Assembly: GCA_031976225.1 (NCBI GenBank)
Contig: DALYLQ010000005.1
Span: 1 to 64,000, forward strand
Length of the DNA: 64,000 nt
Source: UBA10646 sp003456175
GTDB lineage: Bacteria > Bacteroidota > Bacteroidia > Chitinophagales > Chitinophagaceae
Direction of reading: 5' to 3'
In this document: positions 35,114 to 44,895 of the stretch, piece by piece
Layout of the letters: every line of letters starts with the position of its first letter
Numbering within the stretch: the first letter of the stretch is position 1
The notes under the pieces: model-generated
What the model was told of the DNA's origin: nothing
Database searches by the model: none
What the model saw: the letters and a program-made list of their open reading frames with translations, nothing else
Position numbers and translations under genes: made by a program

Positions 35114-37669
35114 ATGCAATGTAAGCCTATCGCTTTTTTTGTGAGCCTATTGGTGTGCCTTACGGCAAATGCTCAATCGTTAAGCTATTACCTGCCCACG
35201 AATGTTACTTATAACAAAAGTATACCTACGCCCGCCAGTGTTATTGGGCATGAAGTAGGTGAGTGGCATGTTACGCATGATAAATTAGTGTACTATATGC
35301 GTGCATTAGCAGCAGCTGCACCCGATAGAATTAAATACGAAAAACTAGGCACTACTTACGAAGGCCGTGAGCAGTTAGCATTGATTATTACCAGTAGTAA
35401 CAATCATAAAAACCTTGAACAAATACGCAAGCAACATGTGCAACTTACCAACGGTACTGCTGCTAAAGTAGATGGTATGCCTGTTGTAGTATGGATGGGT
35501 TTTAGCATACATGGCAACGAGAGTAGTGGCTCTAATGCTTCTATGTTATCGGCGTATTATTTAGCGGCTGCACAAGGAGCTTCGGTAGATAGTTTGTTAC
35601 AACATACGGTGATATTGTTAGACCCAAGTTTTAACCCCGATGGGCTAAACCGTTTTGCAAGTTGGGCAAATACTCATAAAAGTATGACGCCTGTTACCGA
35701 CCCCGCAGCTCGTGAGTTTAATGAAATATGGCCGGGTGGCCGTTTCAACCATTATTGGTTTGATTTGAATAGAGATTGGTTGCCAGCACAACATCGCGAA
35801 AGTCAGCATCGCTTACAACTATTTCATGCGTGGAAGCCGAATATTTTAACGGATCATCATGAAATGGGTAGTAATGCTACTTTCTTTTTTCAACCCGGTG
35901 TGCCTTCGAGAGTTAACCCCAATACACCGTGGCAAAATCAAGAGCTTACAGGTGCTATTGCACAGTTTCATGCTAAGTTTTTAGATAGCATTGGTAGCAT
36001 GTATTATACCAAAGAAGGCTTCGATGATTTTTATTATGGCAAAGGTTCTACTTATCCGGATATTAACGGTAGCGTAGGTATTTTGTTTGAGCAAGCAAGT
36101 AGCCGCGGCCATGCACAAGAAACAGATAATGGTGTGCTTACATTTCCTTTCACCATTCGCAATCAGTTTACAACAACCCTTTCTACATTAGCAGCGGCAC
36201 AGCATTTGCGTACTACCTTGTTACAATATCAAAATAATTTTTATGTACAAGCAATGAACGATGCGAAAGCTGCTGCTACTAAAGCTTACATTATTGGCGA
36301 TGCTAGCGATAAAGGCAAAACAAAAGCTTTTGTGCAAATGCTATTACGTCATCACATTGAAGTGTATGAAGTGGGTAATTCAGTAAAGCAAGATGGCTTG
36401 CAATTCAATGTGGGTAATGCTTACATTGTACCAACCAACCAATCACAATATCGACTCATTAAAACAATATTCGAAAAAAATACCACGTATAAAGACAGTC
36501 TTTTTTACGATGTAACTGCATGGACGATGCCTTTAGCTTTCGGTATACCACACGCATCATTGGGTGCGAATTATACCACTTACATGGGTAAGGCAGTCAC
36601 TCAAATTACACCAGCAGAAGGTAAGTACCTTGCGGTAAATAATGCAGTTGCTTACGCATTTGATTGGACGGAATTTGAAGCACCAAAAGTATTGCAGCAG
36701 TTGTTACACAAGGGCTTAAAAGTGAAAGTAGCAACACAACAATTTCAAACCAATACCGCTATTGGAAAAAAGCAATTTAGCTATGGAAGTATTGTAATTC
36801 CAGTACAAATTCAATCGATGCCGCATGCTGCCGTACAAGCATTATTACAACAAGTAGCAACAGAAAGTAATGTAACCATTTATGGTTTATCAACAGGTTT
36901 TGCAAGCGATGGTATAGACTTAGGTAGCCCAAGTTTAGCTACGGTTAAAAAGCCTAGTGTAATGATGTTTGGCGGTAATGGTACATCGCCTACCGATGTT
37001 GGCGAAATTTGGCATTTGTTAGACACACGCTTTCAGCTACCTGTTAGCATTGTTGATGTAGAACGTTTTAATAGTATTAATGCTAGTAGGTACAATGTAA
37101 TTATTATGCCATCGGGTGGTTATAACACGCTTGATAAGGCAGCACAAGAAAAATTAAAAACTTGGGTAAGTGCTGGCGGTACTTTAATTGCTACAGAAGA
37201 TGCTACGAAGTGGTTGGCTAACAATGGTTTCACGAAAGTTTTATTTACAAGTGATGAAACCAAACGAGATACCACAGCCAACTTACCTTTCTACTTACGT
37301 AGCGATGAAATGAGAGCTAAAGAAATGACAGGCTCACTGTTTGAAGCAACACTTGATACTACGCATCCGCTCTGTTATGGATATACTACATCAACCGTAA
37401 CAGTTTTTAAAAGTAACACCCTATTTATGGATCAGAATAATAGTCCATACGATAGTCCGGTAATGTACACCAACAACCCTTTGCAAAGTGGTTATGTGTT
37501 TAGAGCATATAAAGATAAAATCAAAAATTCTGCTGTTATAAACATTGATAATGTTGGGCGTGGTAGAATCATATCAATGGTAGACAATTTGAACTTCAGA
37601 GCATTTTGGTTAGGTACGAGTAAGTTATTTATGAATGCTATTTTCTTTGGAGATGTTACGCGTAATTAA
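35114..37669 (+). CDS. M14 zinc carboxypeptidase with C-terminal amidotransferase-like domain, exported
   Basis: From ATG 35114 the protein has 851 residues with a signal peptide (MQCKPIAFFVSLLVCLTANAQ). The M14 domain has the zinc pair H-x-x-E in SIHGNESSG, the Arg/Asn region NPDGLNRF...DLNRDW, the third zinc ligand in TDHHEMGSN, and a probable catalytic Glu in GILFEQASSRG. The C-terminal ~300 residues contain a class I amidotransferase-like fold (VMMFGGNGTSP..., VIIMPSGGYNTLDKAAQEKLKTWVSAGGTLI), as in many large Bacteroidota M14 peptidases. It should digest peptides in the periplasm or at the surface. Mini-hairpin copies lie in the signal-peptide region (35158, with the compensated GCC/GGC stem) and at 36628. 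Confidence 0.9.
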   Translation: MQCKPIAFFVSLLVCLTANAQSLSYYLPTNVTYNKSIPTPASVIGHEVGEWHVTHDKLVYYMRALAAAAPDRIKYEKLGTTYEGREQLALIITSSNNHKNLEQIRKQHVQLTNGTAAKVDGMPVVVWMGFSIHGNESSGSNASMLSAYYLAAAQGASVDSLLQHTVILLDPSFNPDGLNRFASWANTHKSMTPVTDPAAREFNEIWPGGRFNHYWFDLNRDWLPAQHRESQHRLQLFHAWKPNILTDHHEMGSNATFFFQPGVPSRVNPNTPWQNQELTGAIAQFHAKFLDSIGSMYYTKEGFDDFYYGKGSTYPDINGSVGILFEQASSRGHAQETDNGVLTFPFTIRNQFTTTLSTLAAAQHLRTTLLQYQNNFYVQAMNDAKAAATKAYIIGDASDKGKTKAFVQMLLRHHIEVYEVGNSVKQDGLQFNVGNAYIVPTNQSQYRLIKTIFEKNTTYKDSLFYDVTAWTMPLAFGIPHASLGANYTTYMGKAVTQITPAEGKYLAVNNAVAYAFDWTEFEAPKVLQQLLHKGLKVKVATQQFQTNTAIGKKQFSYGSIVIPVQIQSMPHAAVQALLQQVATESNVTIYGLSTGFASDGIDLGSPSLATVKKPSVMMFGGNGTSPTDVGEIWHLLDTRFQLPVSIVDVERFNSINASRYNVIIMPSGGYNTLDKAAQEKLKTWVSAGGTLIATEDATKWLANNGFTKVLFTSDETKRDTTANLPFYLRSDEMRAKEMTGSLFEATLDTTHPLCYGYTTSTVTVFKSNTLFMDQNNSPYDSPVMYTNNPLQSGYVFRAYKDKIKNSAVINIDNVGRGRIISMVDNLNFRAFWLGTSKLFMNAIFFGDVTRN

Positions 37670-37704
37670 GCATTTACCGTAAGGGTGTAGTATTGGAATT
37701 GAAT

Positions 37705-37741
37705 ATTACTATGGGGCGGCCGAAGGCCGCCCCATAGTAAT
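37705..37741. terminator. Long GGGGCGGCC hairpin, bidirectional terminator
   Basis: Perfect 17-bp inverted repeat with arms ATTACTATGGGGCGGCC and its complement around GAA, between the convergent ends of the M14 peptidase and SNF2 helicase genes. Its core is the same as that at 18894-18930. Confidence 0.85.
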
Positions 37742-37754
37742 TAAAGGCAATAGC

Positions 37755-40577
37755 TTACGCAAATAAGAAAGCAATATCGTCGGCAGTTAATTGCTTAATA
37801 AAGCCAGCATCTTCGGTAATAAGTTCGTCGGCTACACGTTGCTTACGTTGTTGCAGTTGCAGTATTTTTTCTTCAATACTGTCTTTACAAATCATACGAT
37901 AAGCAAAAACATTTTGTTGTTGCCCAATGCGATGTGTTCTATCAATAGCTTGTTGTTCTGCGGCGGGGTTCCACCATGGATCTACCAAGTACACATAATC
38001 GGCTGCTGTTAGTGTTAAGCCTACGCCACCTGCTTTTAAACTTATTAAAAATATCTTTTCTTCGTTTGTTTGCTGAAATTGCTGTACCAAATCCAGGCGT
38101 GTATGCGCTGCGGTGCTACCATCTAGATATAAATAAGGTATATCGTATTGTGTAAGCATAGCGGCGATGCGTTGTAACATACCCGTGAATTGCGAGAATA
38201 CCAATACTTTATGCTGTTGACTATGCAGTTGTATTTCTTGTAGTAAGGCTTCCATTTTAGCAGAAGAAAAACTACCATCGGCATATTCAGGTACAAGTTG
38301 CGGTGCATTACAAATTTGGCGTAGCCTAGTTAATGCTTCTAAAATATACATCGTATTTTTTCCTACGCCATCTGTTTGTATTTGTGTTGTTAACTTTTGC
38401 TGATAACGTTTTTTTACTTCATCGTACACTGCTTGCTGATCGGCATGCATACGGCACCATAATATACTTTCTGTTTTAGCTGGCAAATCGGTAGCTACTT
38501 GTTGTTTGGTTCTTCGCAGTAAGAATGGGTGTAATATTTTCTTTAATTGTTTTGCTTTGTTGGTATCATTGAATTTGTCAATGGGTATACTAAAGTGCTG
38601 TGTGAAAAAGGTATGTGTACCCAATAAGCCCGGTTGTGCCCACTGAAACTGACTGTATAATTCGTCGGTATTATTTTGAATAGGCGTACCACTAATTAAT
38701 AAGCGATTTCTACTTTGTAAAGCATACAAAGCTTTTGTAGCTAATGCATTTTTATTTTTAATACTATGACTTTCGTCGGCAATTACATAACCCCAAGTTT
38801 TATGTTGTAGCGTATCAACATCTGTGCGAACAGTACCATAGGTGGTAAGTATCACATGATGTTCACTATTAGTGCTCACTTGCCAATTTCTATTGCTACC
38901 GTGATAAATACTGTAACGAATTTCAGGTGCAAATTTTTGTAATTCTGCTTCCCAATTAAACAATAGTGAAGTAGGGCACACCACTAAATGTTGTTCTTGT
39001 GGGTAAGCATGTATTAAGTATTGTAGAAAGCAAATGGTTTGTAATGTTTTACCAAGGCCCATATCATCTGCCAAACAACCGCCTAAATTCCAACTATCTA
39101 ATAAACACATCCATCTGAAGCCAGCTTCTTGGTATGGACGTAATGTTGCTTGTATACCTTGCGGTAAATGAATAGGCTGGTGTTGTTGCGCTAAATATTG
39201 TTGCCAAGCAATCTGATGTAATGATGTGTTGTTATTTGCGAGTAATGGTAGTTGCTCTAGCAAACTGAAATGACCTTGGTGTAACGAGATAACATCTTCT
39301 TGAACGTTACCTAAGAGAAACAACCAACCATATTGTTGTTGCCAGTTATCGGGAAGTACGCCTAGTGTTCCATCTTCAAGTAGCAATAATTGCTCCTTAT
39401 GTTGAAATGCTTTTTGTAATGTATTCAGCGCCACTGCCTGTGTTCCAAAATGTACACTAGCAGTTATTTGAATAGTATTATTACTGTTAAGGCGTTCTAA
39501 TGTAATATTGGGTGTATGTGGGTTGTATTTAAAGTGTTGAAGCTGTGTAAAGCCACTCACTTCAATACCTTCAGATTGCATTGTTCTATAAAACTTAACG
39601 AGCCATTGATTTTTTTCGGCCTCTTTAAAAGAAAGGTAACAATAGCCTTGGCTTCCTTGTTGTGCAAAACTTTTATGCGTTGCCTTGATTATATTCCACA
39701 GTTGTTGTTCCGTTGGTTTATTACGATGTATAATGTATTGTGTAGTTCCTTCTTGTACTATAAAACTATCAGATGCATTTTCTGGTAGTTCAAATTGCTG
39801 ATAACTAAATTGTGGTGTAATCATCAAAAAACTATCGTTCAATTCACTCAGTTTAATGCTTGTTGTGGGTAACACATCAATGTGAATTTTTTCAAAAAGT
39901 ATATCGGCCTGTACTTGATAGTGTTGTTGGAGTGGTAACAGGTGATGTTCGATTAAAAATCCTACATCGTTAGCATGTACTTCAAAATAGCCTTTCGGAT
40001 ACCGAAGTAATACATCAATATCTTTTTGTTCTGGAATAAAAAACTCATTTCTACTTTTCAGTAAACCGCCTATAATAGAAAAATCATTAGGAGGAAATAT
40101 TGTTTCACCCACCTGCAAGCCAAGCATCAATCTGTATTTGCCTATCGTTGGTTCAACTACTTCAAAATGTAAGCGAGGCACAATGGTACTAATAGCTGCT
40201 GGCTTTACTTCACTGGTTGTAATTAGCAGCGGGTCAATAAATTCATAATATAGCGGCATTAAATGCAAGAAGGGTCGCATTTGTTGTAAGCCTTTTAAAA
40301 TATAGCGTTGCTTTGCTAACAATAATGCTTGTTCATCGGTAATATGAAGTGTTTGTAAGTGTAGTTGAATACTTTCTTGTGTAAGTTGTTGTAAGTAGTA
40401 AAATACACCTTGCGGTAAATATTTGAAATCTGCTTTTAAGTTACTTTGTTGTAGTGGAATTGATTTTAATGCAAATGTTTTTGCATTCTCTTGAATCAAT
40501 AATTTTTTGATTTGAATATTATTTGGCTTTCTAATATCTAACAATAAGCCAGCGGTGGTTCTAAGTTTTGTTGCCAT
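37755..40577 (-). CDS. SNF2-family DEAD/DEAH box helicase
   Basis: A 940-residue protein. The C-terminal half has the SNF2 ATPase core: motif I ADDMGLGKTLQ, motif II as DESH (ADESHSIKN), motif III SGTPIQN, and the helicase C part with VFSQFTGML, LISLKAGGVGLTLTAADYVYLVDPWWNPAAEQQAIDRTHRIGQ. The N-terminal ~450 residues are specific to the bacterial SNF2 group (no SWIM zinc-finger cysteines seen). Bacterial SNF2 proteins such as RapA recycle RNA polymerase or remodel protein-DNA complexes; the role here is unknown. It is flanked by hairpin terminators and probably monocistronic. Mini-hairpin copies are at 39157 and 40408, both with the GCAA loop. Confidence 0.93.
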   Translation of the reverse strand: MATKLRTTAGLLLDIRKPNNIQIKKLLIQENAKTFALKSIPLQQSNLKADFKYLPQGVFYYLQQLTQESIQLHLQTLHITDEQALLLAKQRYILKGLQQMRPFLHLMPLYYEFIDPLLITTSEVKPAAISTIVPRLHFEVVEPTIGKYRLMLGLQVGETIFPPNDFSIIGGLLKSRNEFFIPEQKDIDVLLRYPKGYFEVHANDVGFLIEHHLLPLQQHYQVQADILFEKIHIDVLPTTSIKLSELNDSFLMITPQFSYQQFELPENASDSFIVQEGTTQYIIHRNKPTEQQLWNIIKATHKSFAQQGSQGYCYLSFKEAEKNQWLVKFYRTMQSEGIEVSGFTQLQHFKYNPHTPNITLERLNSNNTIQITASVHFGTQAVALNTLQKAFQHKEQLLLLEDGTLGVLPDNWQQQYGWLFLLGNVQEDVISLHQGHFSLLEQLPLLANNNTSLHQIAWQQYLAQQHQPIHLPQGIQATLRPYQEAGFRWMCLLDSWNLGGCLADDMGLGKTLQTICFLQYLIHAYPQEQHLVVCPTSLLFNWEAELQKFAPEIRYSIYHGSNRNWQVSTNSEHHVILTTYGTVRTDVDTLQHKTWGYVIADESHSIKNKNALATKALYALQSRNRLLISGTPIQNNTDELYSQFQWAQPGLLGTHTFFTQHFSIPIDKFNDTNKAKQLKKILHPFLLRRTKQQVATDLPAKTESILWCRMHADQQAVYDEVKKRYQQKLTTQIQTDGVGKNTMYILEALTRLRQICNAPQLVPEYADGSFSSAKMEALLQEIQLHSQQHKVLVFSQFTGMLQRIAAMLTQYDIPYLYLDGSTAAHTRLDLVQQFQQTNEEKIFLISLKAGGVGLTLTAADYVYLVDPWWNPAAEQQAIDRTHRIGQQQNVFAYRMICKDSIEEKILQLQQRKQRVADELITEDAGFIKQLTADDIAFLFA

Positions 40578-40625
40578 ACATTGTTCGCAAAGAGTGCAAG
40601 ATTACGAAAGCTTATAGTAGTACCC

Positions 40626-40659
40626 ATAAAAAACAGCGATAGTAATTACTACCGCTGTT
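40626..40659 (-). terminator. Intrinsic terminator of the S10 peptidase gene
   Basis: On the minus strand AACAGCGGTAGTAA pairs with TTACTATCGCTGTT (14 bp, one wobble) and is followed by six T. A full-stem mini-hairpin copy (40662-40675) lies between it and the stop codon. Confidence 0.85.
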
Positions 40660-40680
40660 ATCATTTACCGTAAGGTAATA

Positions 40681-42180
40681 TTATTTAGTACTTAAAGCCC
40701 AATCAAAGAAAGTATCAACATCTTTTTTGAATTGTATCATATCTGGAATATTGATGTAATACATGTGTCCGGAATTATAGAAATAGTGTTTCACGTTGCT
40801 TTGTAATTCTGGGCGTAAAAACATGTGTGCTACATCGTACTTAGCTGTGAAATAGGGAGTTGCAAAATCGTAATAACCACTTCCAACATACACTTTTAGT
40901 GCAGGGTTTTTGTGCATAGCATCGCGAAGGCTTTCTGCTACATTTAAAAACTGGTTTTGAACGTTGTTATAGTTCCAAGGGTACACGCTGCCAAAAATAT
41001 TGTAGGGCTTTTCTTCTTTAAAATTTAAGTGTTTTTGAAAGTAATCGTTCATAGCACTTGTAAAAGGGCCATCAATATTGGTAAAGGAAGGGTCGTAGCT
41101 TACGTTTTCACCGGCATCATCTAAATCTCTACCAGTAAAGCGGGCATCTAACCTGCCAATGGTTAAGCCATCAGTTCTGCGTAATTCTTTATAAAATCTA
41201 TTTTCTTCAACACGCAAATTAGCTTGTAGAATATAAGCTTTGCTTAAGCCTGTGTAATAGCTCATTTTTGCTGCTATTTTTTCTTTTTCTGCAGGTGTAA
41301 GCCAATCGCCTTTTAATAATGCAAGGGCATATTCATTCATCGCAAAGGCTTCGCTTTCTTGTAACGCCTTTTGTAAATTTTGCTGCAATTCAGGGGCTAA
41401 TTTTTTGTGATACCAAGCGGCGGCAGTATACGATGGTAGGTATAATGCTCTCGGCAAATCGTTGCCTACGTAGTAATCGTTAGTGCCGAAATTAAGTACA
41501 GGAGATATTAAGAAAATACCATTGATATAAATACGATAGCTATCTTGTAAGAATTTTGCTAAGCCCGAAGCTCTAATGGTGCCATAACTTTCGCCTGCTA
41601 AAAATTTAGGTGAACCCCAACGTTCGTATTTACTTAAGAAGCTTCTGATGAAATTTCCAACACTCTGCACATCTTCTACATAACCATGAAATTGCTTGGG
41701 GTTTTCGCCACTTACTGCTCTACTAAAACCAGTTGCAACAGGGTCTATAAATACCATGTCGCTTTTATTAAGCCAGCTATATTCATTGTCTATAATATCG
41801 TATGGCGGTGCCGTTGCTGTACCATCATTTTCAAGCTTTACACGTTTAGGGCCTAAAGCACCCATGTGTAACCACACCGATGACGAACCTGGCCCACCAT
41901 TAAAGGCAAATGTAACCGGACGTTTTGCAGCATCTTCACCATCTTTTCTGTAGTAAGTGAAAAATACTTTTGCAATCGTTTTGCCAGTATCATTTTTTAA
42001 ATCTAAGTAACCCGTATGCGTAGTATATGCAATTGCTTTGCCAGCTACTGTATTAGTGCCTTTACTCACTGTAGCAGTAATACCAGTAGGTACTATTTCT
42101 ACCGTTGTTTTTGCTACATTAGGTTGTGCCCAAACTTGTATGCCGTAGCAACAACTTAAAATAAATAATAATTGTTTCAT
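40681..42180 (-). CDS. Exported S10-family serine carboxypeptidase
   Basis: A 499-residue protein with signal peptide (MKQLLFILSCCYGIQVWAQ). The S10 family is clear: oxyanion/substrate motif FAFNGGPGSSSVWLHMGALGP, nucleophile Ser in GESYGTIRA, catalytic Asp in GYYDFATPYF and His in NSGHMYYINI. These enzymes remove C-terminal residues from peptides at acidic pH, here most likely in the periplasm. Together with the nearby M14 peptidase this suggests peptide use as a nutrient. It ends at a mini-hairpin copy and an intrinsic terminator. The 130 bp upstream separate it from the divergent flavin reductase gene. Confidence 0.93.
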   Translation of the reverse strand: MKQLLFILSCCYGIQVWAQPNVAKTTVEIVPTGITATVSKGTNTVAGKAIAYTTHTGYLDLKNDTGKTIAKVFFTYYRKDGEDAAKRPVTFAFNGGPGSSSVWLHMGALGPKRVKLENDGTATAPPYDIIDNEYSWLNKSDMVFIDPVATGFSRAVSGENPKQFHGYVEDVQSVGNFIRSFLSKYERWGSPKFLAGESYGTIRASGLAKFLQDSYRIYINGIFLISPVLNFGTNDYYVGNDLPRALYLPSYTAAAWYHKKLAPELQQNLQKALQESEAFAMNEYALALLKGDWLTPAEKEKIAAKMSYYTGLSKAYILQANLRVEENRFYKELRRTDGLTIGRLDARFTGRDLDDAGENVSYDPSFTNIDGPFTSAMNDYFQKHLNFKEEKPYNIFGSVYPWNYNNVQNQFLNVAESLRDAMHKNPALKVYVGSGYYDFATPYFTAKYDVAHMFLRPELQSNVKHYFYNSGHMYYINIPDMIQFKKDVDTFFDWALSTK

Positions 42181-42310
42181 ATAGTATCTGTATTATGCTT
42201 GTAAGATAATTGATTGTAACATCTGAAATACAGTGTATCAAAATCCTGCGGCGAAGTTTTATGTTCGTTAGGTAATTACAACTATTTATGCACTACAATG
42301 TTATCATTAC

Positions 42311-42928
42311 ATGGAATTACAACACATAGATAAAGTTACCATTGCTAGTTGGGATCGTTTCTATAGAGCCAATGCTATCAATGCTTTGGTAGGTGTTAAA
42401 CCTGTTAGTTTAATTGGCACTATTAGTAACGCTGGTACACCCAATGTAGCAGTTTTCAGTAGTATGGTACACTTAGGCAGTAACCCTGCTTTAATAGGTT
42501 ATATCAATCGTCCGCGAGCCGCCGCACCCGATACCTTGGCAAATATTGAAGCAACTGGTGTGTACACCATTAATCATATTCATGCATCGTTTGTAGCGCA
42601 GGCACATCAAACAAGTGCTAAATATCCATCAGAGGTAGATGAGTTTGAGGCTGTTGGTTTAACGCCCATTTACCGTAAGGGTTGTGTAGCCCCATTTGTG
42701 CAAGAGAGTATGTTGCAATATCAATTACAGTTAGTTGAAATAGTTCCTATTCAACACAATGGTACTTTTCTGGTGATTGGTAGTGTTGAAAATATTTGGT
42801 TACCGCATAATGTATTGCAAGCCGATGGATTTATAGACGTTGCGAGTATAGGTACTATAAGTAGTGCGGGTAACGATGCGTACTACACCACGCAATTATT
42901 GCAACGTTTTGCATATGCTAAACCATAA
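42311..42928 (+). CDS. Flavin reductase-like protein (RutF/DIM6 family)
   Basis: A 205-residue protein with the split-barrel FMN-binding fold of the flavin reductase family: VSLIGTISNAGTPNVAVFSSMVHLGSNPALIGYI near the N-terminus, then RPRAAAPDTLANIEATGVYTINHI, and PFVQESMLQYQLQLVEIVPI. Members bind FMN and use NAD(P)H to provide reduced flavin to partner oxygenases or act alone. No monooxygenase gene is adjacent. It is probably monocistronic, divergent from the S10 peptidase gene and followed by a terminator. A mini-hairpin copy (42667) lies in the gene and another (42975) just after the terminator. Confidence 0.85.
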   Translation: MELQHIDKVTIASWDRFYRANAINALVGVKPVSLIGTISNAGTPNVAVFSSMVHLGSNPALIGYINRPRAAAPDTLANIEATGVYTINHIHASFVAQAHQTSAKYPSEVDEFEAVGLTPIYRKGCVAPFVQESMLQYQLQLVEIVPIQHNGTFLVIGSVENIWLPHNVLQADGFIDVASIGTISSAGNDAYYTTQLLQRFAYAKP

Positions 42929-42929
42929 A

Positions 42930-42956
42930 AAAGAGCAACATTTATTGTTGCTCTTT
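42930..42956 (+). terminator. Intrinsic terminator
   Basis: AAAGAGCAACA/TGTTGCTCTTT stem (11 bp), loop TTTAT, 1 bp after the flavin reductase stop. A-rich on one side and T-rich on the other; it may serve both convergent genes. Confidence 0.85.
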
Positions 42957-42989
42957 CACTTGCTATTATAGCCACCTTACGGTAAATGC

Positions 42990-44429
42990 TTATTCACCTT
43001 CGATACGGGATGATTTTTTATGATAGCCTTTAGGTGCATCGCCACACATTTTAACGATGCGTGGGGCAAATGTGCCTACAATCGATACTAAATCTTGCTG
43101 ACTTTCCATCACCGTTTCAATATCCTTGTAGGCGAAAGGCGCTTCATCTAAACCTCCACCAAGTAGTGTTACACCGTGTTGTGCAAGCACATCTTGCAGT
43201 TGCTTTTTGGTAATGCTTTTCAGCGCTTGTGTTCTGCTCATTTGTCGGCCAGCACCATGCGAGGCAGAGTTAATAGCAGCAGCTTCACCTTTGCCTTTTA
43301 CAATATATCCATTCGCAGTCATAGAACCAGGAATGATACCTAATACATCTTTACCCGCCGGTGTAGCCCCTTTTCTATGTACAATTACTTCTTCGCCGTT
43401 CAGTATTTCTTTCCAAGCAAAGTTGTGGTGGTTTTCAACCATAGTAATCGGTTGCATACCTAGCTGTTTTGCAATTTTCGCATGAATAATGTGGTGGCAT
43501 GCCGATGCATAGTTGCCAGCAAGGTTCATGGCCAACCAGTATGCTATACCTGCTTCATCGTTCATAGAAAGCCAAGCTAAATGAGCTGCCTCTTGCGGTA
43601 GCTTACATTGTTGCATCGCTAACTGGGTGTAATGATTAGCGATAGTTGCTCCCAAAGCTCTTGAACCAGAATGTGACAACAATCCAATATAATCTCCCGG
43701 AGGAACTTGTAACGTTGTATCGTACGAACGAATGGTAACCTTTCCAAATTCCACAAAGTGATTTCCGCTACCCGAACTTCCAAGTTGCTTCCATGCCTTA
43801 TCGTGTAGCTTTTGCAACAAAGGTAACTCCTTGAATAAAGGATCATCCAACACTTCATGATGCGTTGGTTTGTTGAATTGTGCACCGCTACCAAACAAAG
43901 TAGCTTCTCCAATTTCTCTGGAGAAAAATTGTGGTTTCTGATCAAGTAGGTTGGTAGGCATATCAAAAATGCTTAAACACATTCTGCAACCTATATCAAC
44001 ACCCACACCATAAGGTATTACAGCATTACGTGTAGCTAATACACCGCCTATTGGTAAGCCATATCCTTGGTGTGCATCAGGCATTAAGGCACCTGCAACA
44101 CTAATGGGTAGGTGAGCTGCGGTATTCATTTGCCGTAAGGCACCTTCTTGAATATGTACCTCGCCATAAATGCGAACGGGTACTGGCTCGGGTTGTAATG
44201 CTATTACATTATTTGTTGTAGGCATTAGTTTTTGTGCTATCATGCCAAAATGCTCATCGTTTAAAAATGCTTCGGGCGTAGCTAAAACACTTGTTAATAG
44301 CGTTATTACTTCGGCTTTTGTTTGATGCTTGCAGTATTGTTGTACTGCTTGCATGGCTATCGGTATTACTGGTGATTCAGGATAGCCTATAGCTCGTAGT
44401 TCTTTTGCTGTGATGTTTGTTGTGTTCAT
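42990..44429 (-). CDS. rtcB: RtcB-family RNA ligase
   Basis: Starting at ATG 44429 (MNTTNITAKELRAIGYP) the protein has 479 residues. RtcB signatures are all present: PDAHQGYGLPIGGV, metal Cys in VDIGCRM, His in GSGNHFVEFG and SHSGSRALG, ENHHNFAW, HRKGATPA and the guanylated-His motif in NSASHGAGRQMSR. RtcB joins 2',3'-cyclic phosphate or 3'-phosphate RNA ends to 5'-OH ends with GTP and Mn2+, repairing broken RNA. The frame is open to 44465 but that extension would be encoded by a terminator hairpin, which rules it out. The leader carries two successive terminators and two mini-ORFs. There is a mini-hairpin copy in the gene (44127, compensated GCC/GGC stem). Confidence 0.95.
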   Translation of the reverse strand: MNTTNITAKELRAIGYPESPVIPIAMQAVQQYCKHQTKAEVITLLTSVLATPEAFLNDEHFGMIAQKLMPTTNNVIALQPEPVPVRIYGEVHIQEGALRQMNTAAHLPISVAGALMPDAHQGYGLPIGGVLATRNAVIPYGVGVDIGCRMCLSIFDMPTNLLDQKPQFFSREIGEATLFGSGAQFNKPTHHEVLDDPLFKELPLLQKLHDKAWKQLGSSGSGNHFVEFGKVTIRSYDTTLQVPPGDYIGLLSHSGSRALGATIANHYTQLAMQQCKLPQEAAHLAWLSMNDEAGIAYWLAMNLAGNYASACHHIIHAKIAKQLGMQPITMVENHHNFAWKEILNGEEVIVHRKGATPAGKDVLGIIPGSMTANGYIVKGKGEAAAINSASHGAGRQMSRTQALKSITKKQLQDVLAQHGVTLLGGGLDEAPFAYKDIETVMESQQDLVSIVGTFAPRIVKMCGDAPKGYHKKSSRIEGE

Positions 44430-44449
44430 AACATCTTTATTAAAATTAA

Positions 44450-44481
44450 AAAATAAGCCTCGCAAAACACTTGCGAGGCTT
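44450..44481 (-). terminator. Terminator just upstream of rtcB
   Basis: Stem AAGCCTCGCAA/TTGCGAGGCTT (11 bp perfect, five-base loop), followed on the minus strand by ATTTTTTAATTTT. It would stop transcription before rtcB unless overridden. Confidence 0.75.
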
Positions 44482-44624
44482 GTATTAGCACCATTGCTGC
44501 AGTCAATGGTATATACTTATGTGTTGCAAGTGTTGTAAAAATTATTGTTGAGCAGGCGCTTATATAAGCTACTTTGTTGCGGTATACGATAACTACTAAA
44601 ATTCGATTTCATACAATGAGGTAT

Positions 44625-44654
44625 TAAAAAACCCTGCACTTGTAGGGCAGGGTT
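44625..44654 (-). terminator. First leader terminator upstream of rtcB
   Basis: Stem AACCCTGC/GCAGGGTT with a nine-base loop, followed on the minus strand by TTTTTTAA. Confidence 0.7.
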
Positions 44655-44872
44655 GAATGATATAATAAAATATGCTTCATTACAACATACTGCCTCGCAA
44701 CGCATTGCTACTGCGCCACGTTTTGCTAATGTATATTGCTCTAAATGACATATGTGTAATTTTTAACACTGCAAAGTTGTATGTGTTGATTTGATATTTC
44801 CAAAAAAAATTTTTGTTATTGCAAATGACAACGCTGTTTCGAACAAAAAGAATATCAATGGCAGCTTGGTAA

Positions 44873-44881
44873 TACCTTTGC
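44873..44881 (+). promoter_or_regulatory. Putative promoter of the B12-binding radical SAM gene
   Basis: TACCTTTGC fits the -7 element exactly and lies inside the longest open frame, 14 bases before the GTG at 44896. This supports the downstream start. Confidence 0.5.
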
Positions 44882-44895
44882 ATAAATATTTCGTA

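Larger units (their letters stand above)
44430..44780 (-). promoter_or_regulatory. rtcB leader with two terminators and short reading frames
   Basis: Reading the minus strand toward rtcB: an 18-codon frame starting MKHILLYHST whose 3' end is the first terminator (44654-44625); a 31-codon frame (MKSNFSSYRIPQQ..., 44611-44516); then a second terminator (44481-44450) ending ~20 bases before the rtcB ATG. TTGCGAGGC at 44700-44692 could pair with the GCCTCGCAA arm of the second terminator as an antiterminator. This looks like an attenuation leader, but may also be two small RNAs. Confidence 0.4.
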
